From Mansonella perstans (Eukaryota > Nematoda > Chromadorea > Rhabditida > Onchocercidae): a stretch of DNA of 64,000 nt. Position 1 is the first letter of the stretch. Each line of letters starts with the position of its first letter. Below are positions 1 to 12,114 of the stretch, piece after piece. The position numbers and the translations under genes were made by a program. The stretch lies in NCBI GenBank assembly GCA_037074765.1, contig JBAMDO010000106.1, forward strand, positions 496,001-560,000, written 5' to 3'. Under the pieces are notes generated by a model. That model had not been told where the DNA came from, ran no database searches, and saw nothing but the letters and a program-made list of their open reading frames with translations.

Positions 1-917
1 ATATTTAATCTGTTCAGTTGTATCAGTGTATTATTCATTACAGATGCTTTAACAATATTTCTGATATATTTCACAGTCTTGCACCGATTGTTTCATCGAT
101 TAAGGACTAAAGGCTTTTTTTTTATGTTTTTAGAAATTACTAACCCAATTTCTGGCTAAATGTGATATTTTTGTTTCTAGTTCTTCATCACATAGTCTCC
201 TAGAGCCAACTTTCGTGCGACAACGACATGCAAAAATTTTTAACGGCATGTACTTCGTTTTAAACATCGCTGCTTCTTGACAAGAATGTGATTCGGCATA
301 ATTAGAGTTTATCTAGCAAAGAATTTAAGTGAAAGCAATTGAATTTTTCCAGATGATAAAAATAAATTTCTCAAAGAAATTTTTTTTTAAGGATAAAAGG
401 AAGAACTTCATTCACTCACTTCTACTTCAACATAATGACATTTTTCGTCTTCCAGCAGTGCATATGAGAAGTCGATTGGATAAAATGCATTGCCTATAGA
501 TATAAAAGCTATTTCAACATAATCATTATTTGAGTAAATTGATTTTGAAATTTCTGAAGAAATGCAGAAAGCAGTCTGATGGCAAACATTCTGAACTGCA
601 GAATTTTCTGCAAATCCTAATTTTCATCATAGAAAGAGTGATTTATTTGAACAAAGAGTGAAGTTCACAAAATCGATACATCTTTTCATCCAGTATTCCT
701 TAGATATTTTTCCGACACCAAAGTTTTTTAGTGATAGTCTTTACAGCGATCACAGAAAAACTTCTCGGTGCTTCTGGTATATCACCCATGTCTTGTTTGA
801 TCAATCTTTTTTAGAAATTGAATCTTATTCACATATTATGTGGATAAGCTCTGCAATAGCTTATCAAACAACCAAAATGAATGAATGGCAACTACTATGA
901 TAGTATTAACTAATTAA
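1..917. other. gene-poor flank
   Basis: AT-rich sequence with no open frame that has coding character. The 80-codon plus-strand frame at 658-900 has no splice sites or recognisable composition and is treated as chance. Confidence 0.5.
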
Positions 918-3569
918 CTAACCCGGTTGTTGGAATAAAACAAAGTTATTCGTCGGCAAGCGAGAGTCCATATCGGACAGGGTGATGTTGTCAATGTAAT
1001 GCAACAGGCATGACCTTGATGGCGGTTTATCAATTAGATATAAATCATTGAATAAATATTGATATTGGGAATTATATTTGCAATAATAAACTGATTTATT
1101 TGCGTCCAGTTTGCTCAATATCAGGCCCTAAAAATAAAATCAGTTACGTTAATGCACAAAAAAGTTTGAAAAATTAACGCGACGTGTGAATAACTCCAAC
1201 CGTTTCAATCTTTGTTATTAGCTATGATTTGAAAAAAGTGAATTGAAAATCGATTGTTTCTTGAAGGTAACTGATACTTCATTTATTGAAATGACGAAGT
1301 TTTTTGCAGAGTTTTGTCATGTTTAAAGAAAAAAAACTAGCATTATAATTGCAAAAAGCTTGATGATTGCAACAACATAATGCTTCAAAATGATCTGTTT
1401 CCAGGTAATCCTCCATTAAACACATGTGGATCAATGCTGAAAATCATTCTAAATTCGCCAATTATCAATAAAATTTCAGTTTCTCCAACAAATTAAACAA
1501 AGATTAATCATCTTTTCAAGAGTCTTATATTCTGTCCGTGCTCAAATCTTCGTCTTCACAATTGTGTAGTGGAATCTATTCCAAGTCAGTTTTTCAATTT
1601 AATTCAACTTCAAAATTATAATTGACCTCATACACCCATGTGATCTTGTATTTACGCCTTAATAGAAATTAAAAATTATTAGTTCTGCAAGTTCAAATTA
1701 GAGATCTTTTTAGCAATGTCGATACTTACGTTTTAATTGAATACATCGTGTTTTGAGAATATCCGTTAGGCGAATATCCCAATTTGCATAGTAAAGACAT
1801 AAGATCTCTAAATTATCCGCGATAAAATCGCTCGCAGATATACTGTCTCGAAATTCGTCTGTCGACATATAATATTTAAATTGTTTATTTGAAATTTCCA
1901 GATACAATGGGCAATACTACAAATACAATAAATTCAAAGTAGTGCAGAAGTTTTTTTTCGCCGAAGTTTTATCTATATTTTAGTACTAAAATAATCGAAG
2001 AGGCCAACTTAATTATCACTGAAGGTTCATATTCTTTCAACTGAAACCAAACTAATTATTAGTGGTCCAAAAATAATGGAAATTAAGCTGACTTTGCATA
2101 TAACTATCTTATCTAACAGTATTATTTAGGCCCAACAAATTGATATACCTACGTAGTAAATATGATTTATTCAGTAGACAAACGGCAAGAAGGTGAAAAT
2201 GAATGAAAAAGTTAATAATCAGAAATAAGGTCAAGTTAAGTCAATAAGATCAGGAGTGAAGTAATAAGTCAATAACAGTAATAGGAAAAAAGCAAATTTC
2301 AACGAAAAAATCGCCAAGTTCTCAAAAAATTTGAAACAAAAAATTACACTATATGTACGTATTCCAATCAAAATATCTTCCATTTTTCCTCGGAGTGTAA
2401 TTTTCTTCAATCCTCTGTCATACTTATAACTATAGCCTGCATAGTTGCGATAGGGAATAGCGCATGCCAAAAAATTTTTGAAAGTTGACAGCTGTTCAGT
2501 GCCTACCACTATACTGTTTACAATTCGATCTGAATTTCAAAAAGAAAATTTCAAAGCGATTAAATTTACAAATCGGGCTTTAGCTATCCTTAAAAATTTG
2601 TTCTAAAATATATATTTACCTTGACAATTGCCAATTAAATCACCATAACAGCAACATTCATAACCATATTCGTCATATGTCATCCAGACGACACATTCGT
2701 TGTCTTTCTAAAAAGTTTATCTCCGTCTTTCTCTATGGCTTTCTATTTTTTAAAAAGTTTATCTTGAAAAATTTAACTCAATATCAAATACTGGTGACGT
2801 TTTGCATGAAAGCTTGATAATTACATTATTCTCCTAGATTTATTTCGAGCAACAAACTTTAGTTAATAGATAAAGTATGTGAAAATCCTTATTCAAACAA
2901 TTAAAATGAACAAAATACTGGCAGAGGTATTGTGTTGTATTCTGCATTGTAGTTCCTTCATGTATTTCATTTCTGCAGCGCTGTATGGACCAAGATGAAT
3001 CATTTCCTGAACCGTTTGATAACGTATTTGCTCGATTTGTCGTTCGTCTAAACTGCTCCTGTCGAAAATGTCACTAGCAGTTGCAAAGCAAACATTGTTG
3101 TTGGTTGTAATCGGAACCTTAATATGATTTTAAGCTTTCGCTGTACGATTAATAGGGCATCTTAAAGTTAATTTCTGTTTTATTGTTTTAAGGTAAAACA
3201 GTTAAAATTAACATGTGCTTAAATTAACATTTTTGAACTTTTTAAAAGTCTCGAAGTTCAAAAACACTCCTCTTTAAAATTTGACATTCAAAATTAAATT
3301 GAACGCACTTTTTTGAAATTTTTCGCGTTACAAGTTTTTATTGGAACATTAATTTCCGGCATTCGATTTGTGAAGTAGTAAATTTCATCGACATAACTTT
3401 GAATACTACCGTCGGGAACTTCATAAAGTTCATAGTTCTTCCTCATGCTAAACTGTTGCCGGATGAGGAATTGAAGTTTCAAACTGATTCGCCATTGCGT
3501 CACTGTTTTGATTTTCGGACACAACTTACAGCAAAGCAAGAAAATATCATCATAAGTACTTTTGTTTGT
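918..3569 (-). CDS. uncharacterised Cys-bearing protein, 5' end not found
   Basis: I do not recognise the family. Six minus-strand exons close in phase: 3348-3569, 2919-3117, 2620-2703, 2348-2529, 1730-1916 and 918-1090 (stop at 918-920), about 348 codons. Visible blocks include YEVPDGSIQSYVDEIYYF in the first, VPITTNNNVCF and LGPYSAAEMKYMKEL in the second, the cysteine cluster ECVVWMTYDEYGYECCCYGD in the third, and single cysteines in the later exons. Spaced cysteines suggest an extracellular or secreted product, which is inference. No start codon or signal peptide was found, so an upstream exon is probably missing from the model. Several junctions are weak: the donor after 3348, the acceptor before 2703, and the acceptor at 1091 (a stronger TTTTAG at 1128 would need another phase). 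The gene lies directly downstream, on the same strand, of the secreted-protein gene at 3842-5613. Confidence 0.45.
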
Positions 3570-3841
3570 CTGAAAAAGAAAAAAAAAGTTTTTTTTTTTG
3601 AAAGGAATAATGTTTTCTGACAATGTATTCGACTACAAACAAAACAATAGGCCGATTTTAAAATTTTCAAATTTAAAAGAAAAAGATTTTTCATAAAAAA
3701 TGGTAAAAATTTAATGATATTAAAATACATAAAATTACTGTACAAATCTGAAAGAGCATCTTACATAAATCAATCACTCAATCTAAACTAGTTAATGCTC
3801 TTCACTGATGTCATTTCACCTAATTCAGAAGCAATTAACAT

Positions 3842-5613
3842 TTAAAGTTCTTCATTCAGAATCACCATAACCCATGCGGCATAATACAAACTGTTGTACT
3901 GAGCATTCTGTTTCTGGTAATTATCTAAATCATCACACAGTGGTTGAGCGGCTTTTTCAAATTCTTTAAGTTTTATATCACGTTGATCCCATGGATAATT
4001 TGGATCGTTAAAATATAAGACATTGTTAAAGCCAATTTTGTCCTTCGGATTATATTTGATTCCATAAATACAGCGATTAGATCTAAAATATGGTCTAGTT
4101 AGTGTTAATAAAAAGTTATTTCGAATAAATGCAAAAATTACTGTCAAGGAGCTCTAAATCATTTACTTTTGTCAACCTAAAGCAATATGCATTTTTCGTT
4201 TAAGAGATCAAAAAAAATCGAAATGTCAGAGAAATCTTTCTTATATGTTTTTATTAATTTGAAACAATAAACAGTTTCTTTTCTTGACTCACATGTTTTT
4301 GCTAAATTGAGGCAAATACAGAGACATACAGTGTAATTCATCCATAAAACGTCAAACTACGTGCAATTACTACTTATTCCACGTTACCTGCTATATTTTG
4401 AGTATTGGTAAGAGAATTATAGATAATTATGTGTAATGCTGCTGCTAGGTTTTCATCATATGTGCTCCTTTTGATCTCTTATCAAAAATGATCTGATAGG
4501 AAATCTAGACTGCATATAAAATGTATTTAATTTATATTTGTGTTTATTTCCTTACTTATACTTATATACTTGATTACTGGTCTAGAGAAGGGAAACTTGC
4601 TTTGTTATATCTTCTAAAAATTCTGACTAGAATTTTTATGAGAAGTCATAAACTCAAACATCTGCATAACTTTCATACTTGATTAGTCATACTAAGCTAT
4701 GCTAGCAAAATTTTTTAAGTCTTAACATTCTTACAGTTTGACCTTAATCTTGATTACTTGTTTTCGTGATAATGACAAATCAAGACGAGAACTAACTTGT
4801 AAATTGTTCTGTTAATTGGATTAAAGCACTTTGCTGGTCTATTAGAGATATTCTTTGTTGTTGCACATAAGATCTAAACAGGTGTAAGTACTGCAGGTAA
4901 AAAGATCGCTTGATATAAGAATAGGTTTGTGTTTAAGTCTGCTTAAAACTACCTCAACCTTTGAAACAAAGTATTTAAAAAGGTGAAATTCTAATCTTTT
5001 ACGAGTAAGATTTTCATCACAAAGAATTATTGAAATTTCCAGAAAATTTCATTCCTGCTAGCCTAGCATTTAATGAAGCTTTCTGATAAGTCTTCATGGC
5101 ATCTCAAAACATTTAAACCGAAATTTTCGAAGTAGTGTTTCCTCAGTTTTACTACTTAATATTGTTAATTAAGTTAAATTGCTAAGCTTAAGTGAATTCT
5201 ACCCAATCGATTGCGAAAGTAAACATTAATTTAAGTGATTAACTGAATAATTTTCTAAATAATAATATAATTGGAACTTTAAGTGTTTTACATAATTGCA
5301 GCTAAAATACTAACGGTTATCAATATGAAGAAGAATACCATTACTGTTATGTTAGGATGCATTCTAAAGAAAAACGACCTTCCGAAAGAATTGTAAAATA
5401 TATCTTTCACTTTTGTGACTAATGTTTTTAGTTTCTGTAATTCTCGAATTTTAGTTGCGCTGCAGGAATATTTGCATAAACCGAAGATTTCAGACATAAG
5501 GAAACTAAATTTGCAGATGACAAAAGTAAATAAGGCTGCACATCGCCGGTGGCAATATTGATGATAATCGAAATAATTAAGAAATAAAAAAAAGCCTTTT
5601 CTTGAAGTGTCAT
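3842..5613 (-). CDS. small secreted protein, 134 aa, uncharacterised
   Basis: Three minus-strand exons, 5506-5613, 5379-5434 and 3842-4082, join with matching phases into 134 codons plus stop. Residues 1-23 form a typical signal peptide (hydrophobic run FFYFLIISIIINIATG). The mature part has a lysine-rich segment, then SNRCIYGIKYNPKDK, the motif FNDPNYPWDQRD and a second cysteine in AAQPLCDDLDNYQ; the two cysteines could form one disulfide. I do not recognise the family, so no function is assigned; a small nematode-specific secreted protein is an inference. The first intron is 71 nt with an acceptor ending TTACAG; the second is about 1.3 kb. The last exon is the best-supported part because of its strong TTTTAG acceptor and composition. 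Confidence 0.6.
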
Positions 5614-7448
5614 ATGATCACATGCATTTGTTTGCGACTTCGCTCATTCCCACAGTATTTCAAGGCCTCAACTTTTATTCCAGTCAATCCGTCATTTAGG
5701 CTGTTAAAACATATTTCTGTTTAGTTTTGCAAGCTTTTCACCTTTAATCCTTCTTAATCGGAAAAATTTAATTCGTGTCGTTGTATGATAGCAATAATTA
5801 AATTAATTAAGGATGAGAATTGAAAAGATCAATTATAGATTTAGTTTTATGCGGCAATAGGTGAGCAATACCTGAGATAATACTTGTTTTGCCAATACTT
5901 GCCTTGAAGCGATACTTGCCTTGCAATACTTGCCGATTTCCGGCGTAAATTGCAAGGAAGAGAGTTTGAATTTTTGGAACATATTTTAAATTTTGCAGTA
6001 AAATATTGCAAAAAAAGTGGTTTTTAAAATAAAATCATTTTTCAAACTTCATTTACTAATTCAGATTGGATCAATTTCAAGTTTTAATTTGAAATAAACC
6101 AAAAATGAAGGCATTTTAAGTGGAAATATAAGGAGGGCTCAGAAGTAATGTATGCTTTTCAACTGATTTATGAAATGTGTTGTTCAATTCAACTGCCTCC
6201 CTAATAACAGGCTTTGGAAAAAGACATTAAGGAAGCAAAATTAACGCAATCTAAAATAGTTTAGATTTTTTCATTCCAATTATTTCTTTTAATTAAAGTA
6301 ATCTCTAAGATTACTCACTCTCACTATACTGTTTTTTTGACTGAACTCTTTTTCAGTAGCCAAAACTTTTCAACCAAAAAGCAGCTTTGAATTTTATGGT
6401 ATCAATGATTGCTGCAGAATTATTGCGTTTGCTATGTCCTTAATACTGATTTCTTTCAATAAAAAAACAAAAATTAGCTTTCCTGCATAAAAGTAAGGAG
6501 TGTAGAAGTTGTAAGAGAAATACCTTTTTGTAAGAAGAAATTAAGTCTAATAACTTGTTGTAAGAGGAATTAAGTTTAGAACTTCTTTTAAGAGGAAACT
6601 AAGTGTTTAGTAATACAAAATTTAACAGCCTGTAAATCTTTCAATCGTTGCTTTAATACTGACCAGCTGTTTCAGTGCAAACTAAAGTAATAATGATTGT
6701 CAAATTTTAAGTGAGCTTCAGTAATTTAAAAAATAATCCTCTCAAATGGCTTTTCGTCACTTGAGCTAGTTAGAGAATACTGTGCTGCTTAGACTAAGAG
6801 CTATTATTACAAATTTCAATCATATTAATACTTCAATATTTATTAGAATTGCATTAATTGAACAAATGATAGCATTCATAATTTTATTGACATTTTTCTG
6901 ATCAAATAATCGTAAAAAATTTGATAAAGAGAAATTTCTAATTACATACAAAATGGTCCAATTATTACAGAATATGTTTGAAAAAAATAATGTTATGGTT
7001 GATATTTACAAAATTTCAGGTTTTTTAATGAAGCGCGTGATTTTTATCGATTCATGTCAAGCAGAGAATGGAAAGTTAAGTTTGCTCATTGCAACTGCAT
7101 TTGCAAAATTTAATTTATAAAATAAAAATTCTAGGCTGTGGTTGCATCAGATGAATGAAAAAATATATGTGGCAAACATGTATTGATCTTTTGATGAAAT
7201 GATAAATGTAAGAGATGAAAATTGTAGATAGCGATCTAAATGATCCGGAAAAATGAAGGAAAAAAGAGAGAAATATTCCTTAACATTGCTAAGACATTTC
7301 TGGCAGTCAATTATTGAATAGTAAAAAATGTTTAATTAATACGAATAAAAGAATGAAATCTATTAAAAAAGAAAATATTCGGTATAGCAAACATTATTTA
7401 TTTTGTTGTATTTTACAAACGGTTGCGTGATTCTGGATCACTTTTTTG

Positions 7449-7542
7449 ACATCAATAAAGGATATAGCGAAAACTTTTGCTGGTAATAGAATCTTACATC
7501 AATAAAGGATATAGCGAAAACTTTTGCTGGTAATAGAATCTA
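7449..7542. repeat. 47-bp tandem direct duplication
   Basis: Two adjacent identical 47-bp copies (7449-7495 and 7496-7542), each beginning ACATCAATAAAGG. They lie about 260 bp upstream of the trehalase copy 1 start. Perfect identity implies a recent slippage event or an assembly duplication. Confidence 0.9.
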
Positions 7543-7793
7543 ATAGCAATCATCAAATAGCATATTTTTTCTGATTGAATACAATTTCAAATTTCAGTAA
7601 AACAGTAACGTAGCAATTATGAGCACTGACGCAATGTGCAACGAATATGCATGAAAGATTTCTATTATTTATTTATTTTTCTCCCCGGAGCTAATATACA
7701 ATCAATTGACATTGATCGATCATTTATGGATAATAATAAAATGCATTAAGAAATTGCCGTTTTTCTTTAAACCCAACGTAAACAAAAGTATTA

Positions 7794-7800
7794 TTTCAGA
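7794..7800 (+). promoter_or_regulatory. putative trans-splice acceptor of trehalase copy 1
   Basis: TTTCAG ends at 7799, one base before the ATG at 7801. This is where a nematode spliced-leader acceptor would sit and supports the chosen start. No exon could be seen upstream. Confidence 0.5.
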
Positions 7801-10800
7801 ATGCAACAGATGCCAATCTACGTTCGTACTTTACTTATGATAAACATGCTGAAGTCATTATCGTCGCTCGCATCATCTAATGTTCATATTAGTAGCATTA
7901 TAGCGGAGCTCGAAAAGCAAACTAACGTGACTCAAGTTTGCGATGAATCCGACAAAACTGGAAATTGGTTTGTAAACAGGATTGGTAACGTATTAAGATA
8001 ATGAACACTTATGAACAGCTGATTTAAGTAAAATCTATTAGTAAGAATACTTTTCAGAAAAGCGGATTGCAATTTAATGCTGCAAATTAAGTTAAAATTT
8101 CCCATATCTTACGCTTATTTAAATATCTTGGTCTCATTTCTAATTAGAAAAACTTTTCATTTCCAAACTGCATTTTCAATTTAAGTGAACTTGCGAGAAG
8201 AAATTAGGAAAAAAAGAATGGAAACTTTAAGCGAATATTTTGATTATGGTCATTCTAGGTTTATCTACTGTAGCGGTAAAATAGTAACTGCAGTGAATTT
8301 ACACCAGCTGGAATTGGATTCAAAAACATTTGTCGATCGACCGCTCAAGGCTGATCCAAGTAAGAAAAGTTTCCATGACCATTTTTGTCATTGTTTTCCT
8401 AAAAACTTGTGAAATTTTTTCAGACAATAACAGGTGCTGCCAAATAACATCCTTATAAAAATGTAATTCGCATATTTAAATCGAAATATCGTTTAACAGT
8501 GGTGTATTGTCTAAATGTATCGTTCGTTACACTGCTTCATAAATTTTAGAAATCGTTCGGGATAAATTCGCCGAAATATTTGGTGAACAAACCGTGGAAA
8601 GAATTAATTCGCATGAGTTATTGGCCTTCCGTGAGCACTACTTTGGCAAAGAAGGTAACGAACTAGAAAAATGTACTATTCCACAATGGCAAAAATTGCC
8701 ACCCAAAATTGCTCGAATAAAGGATGAAACTTTAAAACAATTTGCAATGTTTCTGAATAAACGATGGTTGGATCTGTGTAGAAAGGTAAGCATAACATGA
8801 TTTATTATCATTATTGTTGCTGTATAAAATTGTCCTGAATTACTTATGGTAAGTGGTATTTTCGGTTCCTTGGCTTTTTTAAACATCAATGATTTATTGT
8901 TACTCTAACTGCTGTAAAAGCGAAACGATTCCAAATGTGAACCAATAATAAGTAACAACTATAGATTATCAAAAAAAAAAAACATTAATAAATTAAAGTT
9001 TTAGATTAAGATTTTTCAGCTAATCTATCTCTAAAACATTTTCTAAGGTCAAGTCATTAACTTATCCGGAGCGACATTCAATAATCGCAGTACCTAAATC
9101 ATTCATCGTGCCAGGCGGCCGATTCAGAGAATATTTCTATTGGGATGCGTATTGGATTGTTAGAGGTTTGATCGCCAGCAGTCTCTACAAAATGGTCAAA
9201 AATATGTTGATAAACTTCATACATTGTGTTAAAAAGTAATCTTTTTTTCTGTCAACCTGGATTTCAATTTATGTAACTAATTTTACTTTAGAAAAGATTT
9301 ATCCATAAGTTGGCATGTTGAATACACTTAGTGGTAGAATTTCTATAAAGTAAATGAGACTTTTCTAGAATCGAAACCTACAACCTAAAAGTAAGATCAA
9401 TGTATATTACAAATAAAATCTTTCGTTTTATTACAGAATGTGAAAAGTGAATACTTTCATAAAAGGAGGATTTTTTGTTCAGAGCAACAAATTACATTAG
9501 AAAAGCGGAGTCAACAGTTTTCAAAAAATCAAGAATCATCTTGAGCCATGTCAATATTATAAGTTTTTTACAATATGAATATCTACATGTGTTTCAGATT
9601 CGGATTTATGCCGAATGGTGGACGTGTTTATTATTTACGACGTTCACAGCCGCCATTCTTGATTCCAATGATGTATGAGTATTACAAAGCTACTAATGAC
9701 ACCGAATTTGTAAAAAAAAATTTCAAATATCTCGTGAAAGAGTTCGAATTTTGGATTAAAAATAGGTAATGAACATTGTTTTTAAATTATATGCAAATAT
9801 ATTCAACCGTTGCTTTTTAATGATCATAAGTTACAAAATCTCTGTTATTTATTTCAGTTTTATAAAATGATATGATCTCTTCGATCATCTTCAAGTTTTA
9901 AGAATATTTTTACTGGTCTAATAAATGGCATTACTGATGGTAATGTTGTTATTCTATATCTAACATTCGTTGTTCTATATCTAACACTTCACATCATATC
10001 AACTCTATTCTAGCAAATGCTATACTAACGGTTTAGGTCATTGACAGTGAAGGATAAATTTGGAAAGAATTATACATTATACCAGTATCGTACTGAATCA
10101 AACGTACCTCGTCCAGAATCATATCGATCTGATGTTGAAGCTGCAGTAGGAGTGAGAAAGGAGAATATGCAAAAATTTTTTCAGGTATTACAGATTTTAA
10201 TGTTAGTCGAAGGACTGAAATGATAGAGACAATTATATTGACAGATATTTAAGTGTAAGTTCAAACGTCCGATATTGTAGAAAAAATTCAAATAACATTG
10301 TAACATTTATTTTCAGGATATTGGATCAGCGTCTGAATCAGGTTGGGATTTTTCTTCACGATGGTTTAGCGATCGACGGACAATTCAATCGATCGAAACA
10401 ACTAATGTGGTACCAGTGGATCTGAATGCATTACTGTGCTGGAATGCTGGCATTCTCAAACTTTTAGCAAACATAGGTATATTCTTTTTTCTTTTTTCCG
10501 CTGTGATTATTTTAAAAATTGTTGTGTTTGCTAGGTCTGAGAGTTAACAAGCAGGTAGTTTTTGTTAACTTGAAACTGACACTATGAAATTTGAAACTAG
10601 TATTAGTTAACAAAAATCTTTGAGAATTTAAAATATTTGATCAACAAACACATCCTTTTTTGCGATAAAGTTAAAATGAATGACAAGAAATTGAGTGCAG
10701 TATTCAGTATCTTTAACATAGGTAATAAGGAAAGAGTCGAAGAATTTGCGAGAATGAGAGAGAGTATTCTGGAAGCTTTAAATGCTGTACTTTACAATGA

Positions 10801-12114
10801 CACGGAAAAGTCTTGGTTCGACTATAATTTACGCACCAAATCCCACAATGTCGTTTTTTATCCCTCCAATGTGATGCCTTTATTCACGCAATGTTATTCA
10901 CAATTGGATTACGATAGATCAGTTGATGTTGTCAATTTTATGAATGTAAACTTTTATACAGCTGTTTTTTCCCCATATCGTTTTTCGTACAAAGAATTTT
11001 GGTTGAGATACTATTGGCTGTCAACAACTATTGGCATCTTTCAATATCAATCCATGAAGTCCTGCATTAGTATCCTAACCTCCCAATAATGTTCGAATTT
11101 TTCACGTATTAAATCTTTCAATCTTTTAAATTTGATACTTTTTAACAATGTTTTATAATTGATCAAAATATTATCACAGCGCTCAAAACTTTTCGAATAC
11201 CAGAGTGGTATACCGACAAGTCTCGAAAAAAATAGTGGAGAGAAATATGATTATCCGAACGGATGGGCCCCTTTCCAACATATAATCGTTGAAGGAATGC
11301 GAAAATCCAACAATTCTGAAGTTCAAGAATTAGTATTTTTTCGAATTTTAAAATTATCATTGATTCCTTTCTTATCCTAATACTCTAAGATATTTTTGAT
11401 TTTAAAAATGCTCTGAGTATTTCCAAAATTTTCAATAATTTCTAAAATGAGTAACTATTAATTGAAACTGCCTAGTCGTTTTTTTGCAGGCATATAAATT
11501 AGCAAAGAACTGGGTGTTGGCTAATTTTCGCGTTTATCGATCCACAAATGGAATGTGGGACAAGGTTTTTCGAAAATTTCCAATCCTAAATCCTGCTTAT
11601 TTTTAAATTTAATTCTCACCCTATTAAAATTACACCTCATGAACAGAACAAGATAAATTTAACTCTGATAAATTTAAGTAATTTTCACATGTCTGCCTAA
11701 GTCTAATTCGTTCCCACAGCTTCATTTTTTTTGCCGGATAGAAATATTAAAAATGTCAAGCTGGTCAACAGCCGCTCAGTTCTGATTATTTAGATTGATG
11801 TCATTGGAACAATTCCTAAGCCTGGAAGTGGCGGAGATTATGACGTACAGGTATGTACTCTAAATTCTTTTTTTTTTTAGAATTTGGGAATAACTTCAAG
11901 TTGATGTTAAGATATTTTTCAGGATGGTTTTGGTTGGACAAATGGTGTTATCCTTGATTTTCTTACCACTTACTACGATCGGATGACTATTAAAAAACCT
12001 CGTCAAAAAGTGAATTCTGCAACAATGTTCCATATCATTCCGGTTTCCTGGAAATCAATCACACTTACCATGCTTATTGTTCTTGCTCCTCATTCATACA
12101 ATCACTTCATTTAA
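7801..12114 (+). CDS. tre: trehalase (GH37), copy 1, divergent active site
   Basis: Hydrolyses trehalose to two glucoses. Twelve exons join in phase: 7801-7967, 8259-8359, 8550-8785, 9048-9235, 9598-9765, 10037-10184, 10317-10476, 10722-10945, 11180-11332, 11490-11564, 11794-11850 and 11923-12114, giving 622 aa. Family blocks in order are DSKTFVDRPL, PGGRFREYFYWDAYW (signature 1, with F where Y is usual), [31 protein letters not shown] (general-acid Asp present), DYPNGWAP and DGFGWTNGV. Differences from its neighbour copy and the family: signature 2 starts KYDYP instead of QWDxP, the Met-Trp-Glu-Lys-Tyr segment holding the presumed catalytic base reads MWDKID, and GGGGEY reads GSGGDY. The N-terminus is a weak signal or anchor sequence; the C-terminus is moderately hydrophobic and could signal GPI attachment or secretion. 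A polyadenylation hexamer lies at 12255-12260. Whether it is active is open. Confidence 0.93.

Larger units (their letters stand above)
5614..7800. other. intergenic region upstream of trehalase copy 1
   Basis: No gene seen. It holds degenerate short repeats at about 5880-5935 (AATACTTGCC variants) and 6510-6610 (TAAGAGGAAATTAAG variants), a perfect 47-bp tandem duplication at 7449-7542, and at its 3' end the TTTCAG acceptor next to the trehalase start. Confidence 0.6.
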
